64,000 nt of DNA, from NCBI GenBank assembly GCA_015039365.1, contig WION01000036.1, forward strand, positions 248,001-312,000, written 5' to 3'. Origin of the DNA: Amanita rubescens. Taxonomy: Eukaryota > Basidiomycota > Agaricomycetes > Agaricales > Amanitaceae. The position numbers were made by a program, and so were the translations under genes. Below the pieces are notes generated by a model. It was not told the DNA's origin. It ran no database searches and saw nothing but the letters and a program-made list of their open reading frames with translations. Shown piece by piece: positions 22,850-34,080 of this stretch. Each line of letters begins with the position of its first letter. The first letter of the stretch is position 1.

Positions 22850-24990
22850 ATGCCGCACGCATGTCAGCAGGACACCGGCAATTTTGGAAGTGGTTTCTTC
22901 AACCTGGGCTCTGGTATTCTACCGAGCAACCAGTCTTTCACCGAATATTTTAATGATAGCACCATCGATGAGGCATTCATTGATTCCCTCGATCCTAGTA
23001 AGTTCATATTTCTACTAGTCGTCATTTTTTTCGCCTAACTTCCTTTCAGATTTCACTCTTAACCCAGACTTTTCCGAATATGGGCAATACCCTGATTTTG
23101 GCTTCAACGAACCGTCGATGGCAGGATTCGGCTACTATGATGTGAATATGTACTACAAAAATACCGAGCCCACATTTCCTCAACTTGGACCTACTATACA
23201 ATCACCGACACCTGGTGAGGCTAATACTACTGGGAATACAGCATTTGTTTCTCAGAACAAAAACCCCTCTATATCACCTTCTCTTCTCGGTTCTGGCATG
23301 GGAATATCATCTCAGATGTCCAATCTCAATTCCAGCGAGTTACCTCCTGAGTCTGAGGCCCCCGATGAGGCAGAACGCGTGAGTGGCACTGGCATAGACG
23401 CGGAGAGAGCGTGTCGCGAATCATGTGACCGAAATCGCATGACCACGTGGTCATCCCGCAATCAGCATCTCCCCCTCAACCACACCAAATCACGCAGACA
23501 GCTGACGGACGCAGAGAAGGCAACAATGAAAGTTCACAAGACATGTCTTCAAGCTAAACGGAATGACATGGAAGCGGACATCAACAAATTGTTGGAAAAG
23601 CATGCTAGGGATATCGAGGAACTCGCAAAGAAACACAGCAAGAAGCCAGATTATATCGACAAGATCATCACTAATCGCACATGCTACAAAACTCCACATA
23701 AAGTTTCTTTACACAACGCCATTGTTCATCATAAAAATCAAGAAGTTAACAGTGGTAAGCCTTAATATTCGACCTACGTCAAAAGCCAACATAAAATTTT
23801 CAGATCGCGCGCTCGGCGACCGCCTGCCCCTCAGTGACATCCAAAAGCTAGCTAAAGACGATCCGCAATTTCACGACTTAACCGAAGAAAGGAAGAAGGA
23901 ATTGCTGGAGGGTTTAGAGGAGCATCGTAAAGTGAACCAGCAGGGTCTTCGGGCTTCCAACTTATCGGCAAGCCTTGATGTAAAAGCAACTATGGACAGA
24001 ATAGGACTAGAGGTAAGTAATGCATCGAAACAAATAAGGTTCTAACTAATATCTGCATAGATGGACAAACTTTCACGGAGAACAGGTGTACGCGCCATTT
24101 GCGGTTGTCGCGAAAGGCCACCTCAGTGACGCATCCGTCCCCGGCTGGCTTGCCTCCGGGGATGTTCTCGATTTCTTTCCGGCAGTCGTCAAGATGAGCT
24201 GCGACGATTTCCTATCAAAATTTGAATATTGGTCCATCATGCAAGATCGTCGTATGTAGCGAAATGCTTTAAATAACGTATAGAAAAGGCTAACATTCAT
24301 TTGAAAGGTCCACCCCCAGTTGATTCGCTCAAAGCTGCTAGGGCCGATTGCACGGCGTTCATCATGGAAGGCCTCTGTACGACATTATTTATTTATTTTA
24401 CTATACCGATTACTGATCTCAGATCTACAGGTGCCATCACAGGTCGAACGTCCATCAAGATGAACTACATCAATTACGACACATCGATTATTGAAATGCA
24501 CCACGTGAGACTCGTCGGATGGCCAGAAGACATCGCTTTTGGTAACCCATCAACGATACCTGATGTTGGTGCTGTTCGTAGGCTTCGTACAGTCCTGAAG
24601 GAAGGAAGCTGCAAGTGGATCAAGATGACAGAGAGGCAACAGCAGCAACACAACGAAATGTTGCAGGAAAAACGAAGGGCTGGTCAAGTTGTGGGCGTAA
24701 AGCGCAAGGAACGGTCGGACAAGGGAGGGATCCACAAAAGGTGGGGAGTCAGCCGTAGACGCGAGGGGAATGAGCCGGAGTCGGAAAGACGAGAGGATGA
24801 CGAAGATGAAGAGGATGATGCTGAGGAAGATGTCGTTCAAAGGCCCCGGCCCCAGCGCTCAACTCGCTCAAAGGCCAAATCTGCCGAGTCCAAGGTGCCT
24901 CCTGCTTTCAAGAGCAGAGAATTTGTGGATGACGACGAGTCTGCTGGCGATCGCGATGACGACGAGGATTACGACGAGGACAACAACTAA
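22850..24990 (+). CDS. KDZ-borne hypothetical protein, acidic C-terminus, probable 1-base frameshift
   Basis: This multi-exon gene starts at ATG 22850 (MPHACQQDTGNFGSGF). Introns with clear GT..AG borders include 22998-23049, one near 23756-23802 and one near 24013-24060. The N-terminus is Asn/Ser/Pro-rich; the middle has SRRQLTDAEKATMKVHKTCL, a lysine-rich helical region and IVHHKNQEVNSDRALGDR. In the exon at 24061 the frame LSRRTGV breaks; one extra base near 24101 separates it from VVAKGHLSDASVPGWLASGD, which is the plausible continuation. Later exons give MNYINYDTSIIEMHHVRLVG and end in an acidic tail (DDDEDYDEDNN). It resembles multicopy mushroom proteins seen near transposases (from memory); no enzymatic motif is recognised. 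Confidence 0.7.
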
Positions 24991-25091
24991 GTCCAGCGTG
25001 CAACCGTTTTTTCCTTCCAGCCTTTTGAAATACGCGTAGTGAATTATAATATACATGATTGGTTAATTACTATATTCAAAAAGAGTGTACA

Positions 25092-25443
25092 AGGCCGGGC
25101 ACGACGTTGATGACGTTCGGCGGCGGCGCGCGCTGTGTGGGAAACGCGCCTTCCAAGACGGGCAGGTACCTCCCCAAAAGTCCAAATTTAATGCAGGATT
25201 ATAGACGGGTTAATGGAATGCGGGCTAATTAGAAAGGGCTTTATTGCTGGGCCCGCTAAATTACTCTAATTAGATGTCCTAAGAATAGAGTAGCTGGGGA
25301 TAACCTGGGAAGTTGAGATTTTATTGCAGGATTAAGGGAAATTTATAGAAGGAGGCTGAGAGAGCTGCTAAGAGCCCTAATTAGACGGGATGGTGATGTG
25401 CACGTCCCAGCTAATAAGAGGGCTATTTTGGGCAGGACAGGTG
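25092..25443 (-). repeat. Right terminal inverted repeat of the KDZ element
   Basis: This is the reverse complement of the left TIR, ending GGGCAGGACAGGTG. It differs from the left copy by a few substitutions. Confidence 0.88.
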
Positions 25444-26404
25444 CTTCTGTTCCCATACAATGACTTTCAGCACAAGGAGTCCTCAGGAGTCCACATGGAC
25501 TCCTGATTCCCATGGTCATGTGACAGGCCACTTGGTCTGTGCGCCAGCCCACAGGTATATAAGGAGAGGGCATGTACCACATATCCCCCAGCTTCCCCCC
25601 CCTTCCTCGAGGACAGGGGGGGAGGGGAGTGATAAGATTGGATAGATAGATAGTGATTAGATATATGTACATCTCATAGGTAAGCTTAGGTAAGCTTAAG
25701 TAGATGAGATAAGATCATAGATAAGATAACATTATTTCCTTTTATAGAATTTGTGATGACATGAGGTGTGTGACATGTAAATGTGACTGTGACAAAAAAA
25801 GATGCACCTAGATTGTGGGATTCAGAATATTCAAAAATGACAGTGCCAAACAAAGTCAAACATGAGATATTTGCAAAACACTTTTTCAGATGTGACAGAA
25901 AATTGAAAAAATCCAAAAAATTGTCAAAAATCCAAAAACATTATGTGATCACATCTATGCAAAAATTGCAGTGCAAAACACAACCAAACACAAGATATTT
26001 TCAAAATACTGTTTTGGTGGGAATGGTGGCTGTTACAGTTTGGACTCCAAATTACACAATCATGCAAGCCTCCTCATTCATCATGTCTATCCTTGCTTAC
26101 TCTACCTTGATTGACACATGCATTGTTACATATGTACCTGTGGTCAGCAATTTGATATGTAGTGGGGTGTACACAAATTTACTGTACTTATTTCTGCAAC
26201 ACAATAAGGACCTAGCCTACTCCTTTGCAACTTTGTAGTTGTTTCCCCCATTTGACTGGTGTGGTTGCAAAATGCTGTACCTACTAAGCTTCCACACTAG
26301 AACCATCTGGCAAATCAATGGTTTAGTCAACAAGTGATACAATGAGACAGACTAGGGCTATGTAAGACTAGTATGGATACATATATTGAAAGAACACCTC
26401 AAGT
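25444..26404. other. KDZ flank with a TATA-containing segment and a degenerate A-rich repeat
   Basis: The sequence at 25475-25510 holds more ATGGACTCC words related to the GGAATCC repeat. TATATAAGG near 25556 followed by a C/T-rich stretch looks like part of an old LTR or promoter. From 25850 to 26020 two units of the type ACACAAGATATTTGCAAAA occur; the same unit type is at 33425-33600. A 151-codon open frame (25783-26238) spans these repeats and shows no family resemblance, so it is not called. Confidence 0.4.
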
Positions 26405-26730
26405 TTGCAATAGTGCCCCTTAGACAGTCAGACAGTCTGAAGACAATAAGTGTATCAGCAGCTGAGAGTGCCTCTTAGATAGTCAGACAATCAGACAACT
26501 TATGCAACAGTGTCTCTCAGATAGTCAGACAGTCAGACAATTAGTGTATTAGCATCCATCAGTGTCTCTTAGATGGTCAGGCAGTCAGATAATTAATGTG
26601 TCAGCATCTATCAGACAATCAGACACTCAGAAAATCAGACAAGTTATGGAGTAGTGTATCTCAGATGATTAGGCAGTCAGACAATCAGTGTGTCAGACAG
26701 AATCAGATGCAATCAGACTTTTGCTTTGTT
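26405..26730. repeat. Minisatellite with AGTCAGACAGTCAGACAAT units
   Basis: Five to six degenerate tandem units of roughly 50-60 bases each contain CTTAGATAGTCAGACAGTCAG or a variant, followed by ATTAGTGTATCAGCATC-like sequence. No coding potential. Confidence 0.75.
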
Positions 26731-27344
26731 AGCTGATGGTCATCCAGTAGGTCATTTCTGTACTACTAACTGAGATCCTTAAAGTCTGCTTAGATGCCCA
26801 GCCTTTTCAGCTAACAGATGTGGTTGCTGGAGGTATGCATAAGCTGGTAGGTGTGAGAGGGAGGTGGCAGGTGATTGCAAGTGGTTCCTTGTGATGGTAA
26901 TGAGGTAGACCATATTGATAACTTGAATTGCTGGCATGTCAGCCACCATTGATCACTGTTAGCTGTCAATATCTGCTAACAACTGCTCACCAATGTATCT
27001 CCAGATATTCATCTCCAAATTTCAAAGCCCCCCACATGATTACAGAACCCTCATGACAACCTTCTCACATCTATTCATGACCTCTGAGGCTCTGCAATGT
27101 TATGTCAGGTCATCAGCAACCACTGCCACACTCCAACTGCCAGTCATAGATGGCAAAATGTCATATAGCAATAGTCTGTGGCTTTTGTATGGTTAGCTGA
27201 TACTGATCCAAGGACTATCTTGGTATTTGGACTTATGCATGTCCTAAGATAATAAATCTTATATAGGTTTGATCTTATGAATTTTCTATATTTTTTGGAA
27301 TTTTTTCCAAAATTTTTAATGCATATATTGCTGCATGGAATCTA
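26731..27344. other. No recognised feature
   Basis: A CG-poor stretch without coding, RNA or repeat signature that I can support. Its right edge abuts the target site of MITE B and holds an ATGGAATCTATGTGGAAT word of the GGAATCC repeat family. Confidence 0.4.
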
Positions 27345-27352
27345 TGTGGAAT

Positions 27353-28131
27353 TAGTGATCGGAGGTTCAGTTTTGTAACCGCAATTAACCGTAACTTAAC
27401 TGAACCTAACTGCTCGACCAGTTAATTATCAGTTAAGGTTAGGCCCTTTCCCTAACCTTAACCGGACTGGTTATGACCGGTTAAATTATGCAATCTTGTA
27501 GAGCTGGTCCTTAGCTTCATTTTGAGCCCTTATTCATGTAATTTGGCCCAGTGGTTCATGAGATATGAAGTATTTTGTGAAGGGATGTCAAAATTATTGT
27601 GTTTCCCATTAGCAATGCCCATGACATGCAAAAAGCAATATACAATTAGTTTCTCATGTTCAATCTGCTAGCTATTTCCCTCACCACACTCAGAAACATA
27701 GTTCTCTGGGATGCTGATGAGGAGCAAAGTTTTGCATGGCTGTCATGAGGCTCTAATTTGTATGCAATTTTCATTATGTTTATCATTCTGTATTGGACAA
27801 TATACTTCTGACTTAGGCTGTTGGCATTTGGGACTTGTTTCTGACTTATATTGATCAGTTATGAGCATCATAGGCAACATTGCTAATGGGAAACCAATCA
27901 TCTTGACATCACTCACAAAACACTTCATATCTCATGAACCACTGGTCCAAATTACATGAATAAGGGCTCAAAATGATGCTAATAACACTGCTCTACCAGA
28001 TTACATAATTTTAATCAGTTATAACCGGTCCAGTTAAGGTTAAGAAAATTCTGGGTCATCAGTTAATTGATCAGTTACAGTTAATCAATTTTGGGGCAAT
28101 TAACCGGACTTAACCTAACCTCACAACACTA
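27353..28131. mobile_element. Foldback hAT-like MITE B
   Basis: The ends are TAGTGATCGGAGGTT and, on the other side, the reverse complement of TAGTGTTGTGAGGTT. The 8-base duplication TGTGGAAT flanks it (27345-27352, 28132-28139). Two arms of about 330 bases are imperfect reverse complements (for example TGAGATATGAAGTATTTTGTG and its mirror near 27920). Subterminal GGTTATGACCGGTTA words are shared with MITE A. No coding region. Confidence 0.88.
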
Positions 28132-28139
28132 TGTGGAAT

Positions 28140-28377
28140 CCAGACAGTCTACCAGGAATTCAGGTGTAAATCATGTTTTTGCCTATTGCCAGGAATGTGC
28201 CTGGACTGAGCATGGAATCCACATGGACTCCATGGAATCCTGGTAGAATTTCCACAGAAATTTCCTTTTTGCAAGGAATCCATGTGGAATCCATGTGGAA
28301 TCTGTGTGGAATCCGTGTGGATTCCATGGAGTCAGCCAGGATCCTGCCAGGAAGCGTGGGGGAGGGTAAAGTACTGC
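28140..28377. repeat. GGAATCC/ATGGATTCC palindromic repeat, copy 2
   Basis: Same repeat as 4690-4930, in opposite orientation, with the edge GTGGGGGAGGGTAAA at 28361-28375. It truncates the RecQ fragment that follows and was itself the target of MITE B. Confidence 0.7.
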
Positions 28378-29130
28378 AGTAGCTGTAAACCAGATTTACG
28401 ATGGGGCGGACAATGATGGCAATATTAGTGCAATCCGTTGAGCAACGAGAAGTGAAAAGATTATCTTGACAAAGCTGTAGAACATTCTTGACATCATCAA
28501 TCACCAGCGCCGACATAGTTGCTGATGTAGATAAGATAGGGCATAGCATACGCTGTACACAGCAAAGTCGGCAAATATCACGATACTCGTGCCAGAACGA
28601 GCCCCATTGTGAAATGCAATGTGCCTCATCAACAATGATGCTAATGAGACAACTGTTGAAGATCTTATCTTGCAACAGTTTCTCAGAAAAACCATTGGGC
28701 CACATAAGCTCCTCAGGATTGACAATAATAACACGGTAGCGAAGTGAAGCAATATCCTAAATACCAGGTGTCAGGCTATGCAGAATAAAGGTTGACGAGC
28801 AAAAACTTACACGGAAATTACACTCAGTTGCAGTCATTGCAGAAATGAAGATCGCTTCAATGCCTAGTCTATCAAGTCTGTTCACCGAGAATATTGAGAG
28901 GCATACTGCAGTCGAAAAACAAGGGGCATCCAGAACATTAAAGTTTTTCCCATTCCAGTCCCCGCGATCGAGATGATGTCCCAGTCCCCATGAAGGATTG
29001 CCTCACAGACATGTATTTGCCATGCACAAGGTACCTTCCTGAAGTTTTCGAATGTTTTAAGTTGGATGTCATCAAAGGATGGGACAAAAGGCTCAATGGC
29101 CATATCAGCGTGGAAAGGGGGGAGTGACAC
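28378..29130 (-). pseudogene. RecQ-type DEAD/DEAH helicase fragment
   Basis: The minus strand carries an N-terminal segment with Walker A AGTGMGKTLMFWMPL near 28925-28975, then after a probable intron VIIVNPEELMWPNGFSEKLL, and the Walker B/DEAH box VDEAHCISQWGS with motif III-like TSATM downstream. These are the order and wording of RecQ-family helicases, 3'-5' DNA unwinding enzymes. The fragment stops at the GGAATCC repeat, so helicase domain 2 is missing. A second, separate RecQ remnant lies at 46862-48950. Confidence 0.85.
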
Positions 29131-29160
29131 GCTAATTTCATATTAAAAACAGTGTCAGAG

Positions 29161-29735
29161 TGTAAGGACGGTGATCCTAATTGGGACAGAGCCCGGGAAC
29201 TCAGCCGCGGATGGGAATGGACGGAGTATAACGGAGTCCGGGATGTAGTGGGGAAAGGCTAGGCTTCAGCATGCAGGCTGCGCCATGCTAATGTACGTCT
29301 TGCCTAAACTTCTGGAGAATGCTCTGGAGTCCAGGATGGAGTCCAGTGAAACACTGCAGAGTGCTCTGGGTTGTACCCAGCACTGCAGGTGCCATGCACA
29401 ATAGTGCACAGACTTAAGCTAAGGCTGATCTGAGGGGAAGGGGAACTCTGATTCTCGTTCTTAGCTCTTGTATACAACTACATGTGACATGTACTTATAG
29501 TAACTACCATGCGCTTACCATGTGCTTGTGGTCCGACATAATCCGACATATTCCCGCACATCCGACGTACTCTGATGAATTCCTGTGCATCGGATCAAAG
29601 CGGATCAAAAGCGGACAGAAGTGGACAGAAGCGGACAGAAGCGGACAGAAAGCGGATTGAAGGAGGATCGATGGCGGACATCTTCAGAAAGCTTCGGAGC
29701 ATGCTGCACACTGTAACAGGATTCCATCCGTTACA
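29161..29735. repeat. Possible solo LTR of another retroelement
   Basis: A 575-base block begins TGTAAGGACGGTGATCC and ends in sequence whose reverse complement starts TGTAACGGATGGAATCC, i.e. similar inverted ends of LTR type (TG..CA). TATA-like and low-complexity tracts lie inside, including a short tandem run of GCGGACAGAA near 29608-29655. The flanks (CAGAG, CCAGG) do not match, so no target duplication supports it. Confidence 0.35.
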
Positions 29736-30427
29736 CCAGGACCGGAGTCCAGAGGGCGAGCGGTCTGGATGAGGTCTTAGACGATGAAAGACAGGGAGTC
29801 AATGCGAGTTGGGGCACAATCCAAGTTGATATTTGGACTACTGTATGAATACAAGTGAGGCCTTATATACGTAGTCCAACAAGGGGTTCTATGGCCGTGT
29901 TCTGATAAGCGAGGAAACCATAGAGATATGGAACAGAAAGTGGAGTTGAGCATATGGTACAAAGGGATAATGATATCCATGATGCCCAAGATGAAACAAG
30001 AGGTGAAACAAGTATGGAAAATACGTAGAAAGGAACTTAGCGAATATGCACGGAGTTGTGATGGAGTTTGTGATGGAGTTGTCACAGAGTTTTCGGAGTT
30101 TTGGCATAGGCTTGATATGAGATGCGACATGGGTGGAAAGTGGTCATGGGTATAGTCAGGAGTCCATCGGGGTCCGAGGTCATGGAGTTTGGGTGGAGTC
30201 TGGAACAGGATATGACACAGAGGACAAATATAGTATATACAATGATGTGGATACACTCACCTTGTGTTAAGCCAAGCACTTGATGTGAAGAGGCATATGA
30301 GCCGGATAACGAGCGTGATACAGCACACTGGACACACACAAGGGTTTCAAAGTCCGACAGGTTGTCACGATTCGTCACACAAAATGGCCAACCTGCGCAT
30401 TTGTTGATGCATGTTATTCGCCAGTCC
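29736..30427. other. No recognised feature
   Basis: Open frames on both strands lack any conserved motif. GGAGTTTGTGATGGAGTTG-like words near 30050-30080 are the only local repetition. Confidence 0.4.
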
Positions 30428-30435
30428 CTCTGGAG

Positions 30436-32567
30436 TAGGGCTGTACACCGTACCGTCTGACGGGTACGGCCGTACAATTTACAGTCAGGTGACGGGTATG
30501 GTTCAACCATCCACCGTCCGTCAAGTGTGCTCAACAGATTCCCAACGGGTATGGATGGGTACAGAGACGGCCGTAGTATGGTAGACGGAAGTACTAGTAG
30601 ACGGCGACATGAGGGAGTCAGGACCAGGGTAGCATACTGTTCGTCAACGAAATTTATTGATAACTATCAAACAACATGCAGGCAGTATAGCTACTATGTG
30701 ATGCAATACAGGCCGGGCACACTCAGCACAGTGAAGGGATCCATGGGGTAAAGAAACGTCATTGCAAGAAGTGAAAGAATGCCAGATGCACTCAATGCAG
30801 CATGAGGATCCATGTGGCAAAGAGACGTGGTTGGGAGAAGTAGGACAGCGCAGGACACGTTCAGCATGGTGTGGGTCATGGATTGGTGACGTGGTGCCAG
30901 GGAAGATGAAGCTTCGCGTGGTGCGTTGGCGCTGAATGAAAGCTGGCAGTTGCTTCATGAGAGATGGAAAAGGCAGTTGGCGGTGTGAAGCTCCGGGGGC
31001 CAGCAGGGTATAGAGAATAAAAGGACACCGCTGCATGTCTCCACGATAAGTCAATGCACCGTTGGCACAATTGTCTTCGCAGGCTGTCACGCGGAATTCT
31101 AACAGAGTCGTAAAAGTGGAGCGAAGCGGCACTATGGTTCGAGTCTAGTATGGGTGTGAGAACCAGGATGTTGTCAGGGTTCAAATGTTCAATGTTCACC
31201 TACATTCACCGATCACCGAAATGGTGGTGTGATGCATTTTGAGGGGCGTCGTGGAGGTGGTCGTCACCATTCAATGTTCCACTGGCGATCGTGTGGAGTC
31301 GTGTGGTCATGAAAATAAAGTTTGTTCGGAGGTACCCGTCCAATGCCGTCTGATGCCGTTGACGGCCGTACTTTGGACGGTATGGACGGGTAATGTCCAT
31401 CCCGTCTACCGTCCGTCTGGTTGGTCGAGCAGAGCCTTTATGGCACAGGTACGGTGTGGTAGGGACATTCGGCGTACCGATGCCCTACCGACTTTTCTAT
31501 TTTTGGACATTTCCTATTTTTGACCTCACATACGATTGTGATCGTTTACTTCCTACGACGACAATTATTATATCTCTTTGACGACATTCGCTATCATCAT
31601 CTACCTTATGCTATCCTCTCCAGGCTACTGACCACTATTTTCAACTCGTTTGCGCTATCACTTCTCACGGTACAGCCACATTGATGCCTCGTGCAAACTT
31701 TTCTCATACACATGTCCGTTATCTTGCCACGTCGTTACTTACCAATCTCCTCCTTTCACAGGTACTCTCAAGCCCTCGGACGACCATATTGCTCAGTGAA
31801 GAACGACGGTTGACGACGATGGAAGGATGAATGGTTTTGGCCGCACGTTTCCCTTTTCTCTTGCACTCCTTGATACTTCTGATCTCTCTTAGTTTATACG
31901 ACGATTGTTTCTCTGACAACTCCTACTACATCAAAAGAACCATCTCACAATACTATACAATACAGCCACGCAAAGGAAAGCCGTCAATTCGATTCCCGGA
32001 GGGATGTACAAGGGATACCGCTACCGAGCGTCGATCGAGCACCACGTCTGAGGGCAGCAGACGCAGAGTTTCTCTCCGCTGACCGTGTGCGACCCCGAGG
32101 CACTTCTCTTGGTTGGTTTGACGTGCCTACGAAGCAGGCTTCTTTTTCTTTTCTTCTCGATATTCTAAATTACTACAGATTTGACACCTGCCACTTACAT
32201 TCCTACATACAGCCTAGGCCCCTCGGCGTGAGAGAACGCGCGCGAGGTATACTTCGTTTGTACGCATTCGCAATCGCAATCAATCATCCTCTCTCTCTCT
32301 CATTTTTCTCTCTCTGAAATTTCTCTAAGCTCGTAAACGACGACCGGCTCTATTAATCGACTTTCCCGTCAACAGTACGACGGCCTCAATAACAATACAG
32401 CCCCTTCTCGTCAAATACGTGCTGAGCCTCCCTCAAACTCTCTTTGTCTCTATTTACGGAACTCTCACATTCCGCACTTTCACCCTTAGGTAGATCCCAC
32501 GACAACAACGGTAACCGTACTACGGAACCGTCTATTCCGTACTGTACGGTTATGGCGTACAGCTCTA
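30436..32567. mobile_element. hAT-like element C, non-autonomous, composite
   Basis: The ends are TAGGGCTGTACACCGTACC and the reverse complement of TAGAGCTGTACGCCATAACC, with the 8-base duplication CTCTGGAG (30428-30435, 32568-32575). Both subterminal regions are crowded with CCGTCCGTC/GACGGTA words that could bind a transposase. A similar cluster at 31330-31490, ending in a terminus-like GTACCGATGCCCTA, suggests a second internal right end. No transposase domain is recognised; CG content is high compared with its surroundings. Confidence 0.82.
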
Positions 32568-32575
32568 CTCTGGAG

Positions 32576-33771
32576 TGATACACTTACATAACATCGTCAA
32601 GCTCACTCTGAGGGACTGGGCAGGAGTCTGGCAAGAAGAGAGCTTTCAAATGCTTATACATACATGTATACGATGCTCATCTAAAGCCAGAGTTTATGTT
32701 TGACAAGGAGAGCATAAAACACATACATGAATTACCGTTATACAATAATGCCAAAACCAACATACCAGCTTGCAAGTATATCGCCACTGTTGGATATACG
32801 GTAGGCAGTTGGAGAACGAGAACAGATGCTGATGACAATACACTCTGTACATGCACCAGCTTAAACATACATTTCGTTATCATTATCGGGAAGGTCCATA
32901 TGAATGACGTGAATGAATAGATCTAGTCACTGACATTATGTGCATTGCGAAGACTAATACATTGACATAGAGTATTATTTATAGACGTTGAGTCCACGTT
33001 GCACAATATATTCGATCAATTGAACACGTGTAATCAATATGGTATTTTCCGTTTCACCGCATAGCGCTCGTTCTGCATACGACCAGCTCGTGCTGACCTC
33101 CAATCTTGCTCTGCCTACAACCAATTTGAGCGCAGTGCCGCTCTTCTCTTCCCGCCCTGCCACTCGCGCTCCCACGCAAAAAAGGAATAGCGCTAGCTGA
33201 CCTCTATAGTCCTGCTTATACAACCACTCACGCACACTACTCTTCCCTTCCTTCTAATCTCTCAAACACAATGAGTCAAGCATAACAAGGATTAGCACCA
33301 ACCGGTACAACCTCGTTTCCACACCTCTCTTTGGATAACCGTTCTAACCGCTCTTGCATAGTGCGACAATCACGTTCAAATGCAACAAGGAATTGGCCGA
33401 TAGCTTCTGGCATGAATCAAGAGAGAACGGATGGAAAATACTGTTTCAAATGCTTTGTGTTGAAAATTTGAAAGGCTGCCAAAAAATCTTGAAAAATCAG
33501 GAAAAATCATGTGATCAAGGTGGTGCAAGAATTATATTCCCAAACAAGGCCAAACACAAGATATTTGCAAAATACTGTTTTAAATGCTTTTGCATTTTTA
33601 ACATAGGCATGTCACCTGCTCTCATCTCATACACCCCTGCACTGTATGGGATCACATGCTTGCCTGTCACAACCCTCTTGTCAAAATCTGTAAAAGAAAT
33701 GTTGCCTGATGATACCCATATCATTTTCCCATAAAAACACTGCCAAACAACCATGGGAACAAGCTTCTTAA
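32576..33771. other. No gene; degenerate repeat units near 33425-33600
   Basis: The first part (32576-33340) shows nothing recognisable. From 33425 the words AAAATACTGTTTCAAATGC and ACACAAGATATTTGCAAAA recur in units of roughly 125 bases and are shared with 25850-26020. Confidence 0.4.
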
Positions 33772-34080
33772 TATGCTCACACTTGTCAAAAAAGGGTATC
33801 CTGACTTGCTTACCTTATTTGGAATCTGCCTATCTTACCAAATAATGCAATTATCCCTTATTCCTGAGTTGTGATAACATGTGCAAACATATCCCCCACC
33901 TTCCAGAAATGGTAATACCCTCATTTTTAGTTGTGGGAAAAACAACTTAACCAAAATCTCTCTATATAATTATCAGAATTATTGAAAGTGTGACGTAGAG
34001 CCAGAATGCTGGCTAATCAGCACGGGACACTCAATCGGTGTCCCTGGCTAATTAGGCAAATTAAGCCAGCTTAACAGGTG
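33772..34080. mobile_element. Right-end fragment of a P1-like inverted-repeat element
   Basis: The sequence aligns by eye with the outer right arm of P1 (CCACCTTCCAGAAATGGTAAT, TAGTTGTGGGAAAAAC, CTCTCTATATAA). It ends with the hairpin GGGACAC-7-GTGTCCC (34024-34044), CTAATTAGG and the terminus CTTAACAGGTG. No left arm is found nearby. Its terminus abuts the hAT transposase fragment, so insertion followed by deletion is likely. Confidence 0.8.

Larger units (their letters stand above)
17161..25443. mobile_element. KDZ-superfamily DNA transposon, near complete
   Basis: Long inverted repeats (17161-17512 and 25092-25443) begin CACCTGTCCTGCCC and enclose three genes. The TIRs carry CTAATTAG words several times and a subterminal hairpin GGGACG..CGTCCC (17196-17217). 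The flanking 8-mers (GACATACA left, CTTCTGTT right) do not match, so no target duplication is visible; the ends may have been rearranged. CG content is high compared with the surrounding sequence, suggesting a relatively young or unmethylated insertion. Reported KDZ target duplications are about 8 bases to my recollection. Confidence 0.9.

Noticed and set aside
17153..25451. Target duplication for the KDZ element
   Set aside because: GACATACA and CTTCTGTT do not match, nor do shifts of one or two bases.
25783..26238. 151-codon plus-strand frame
   Set aside because: Spans degenerate A-rich repeat units also found near 33500; no conserved motif or splice context.
29161..29735. Confident solo-LTR call
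   Set aside because: Inverted ends look right but the 5-base flanks differ, so it is kept only as a low-confidence repeat.
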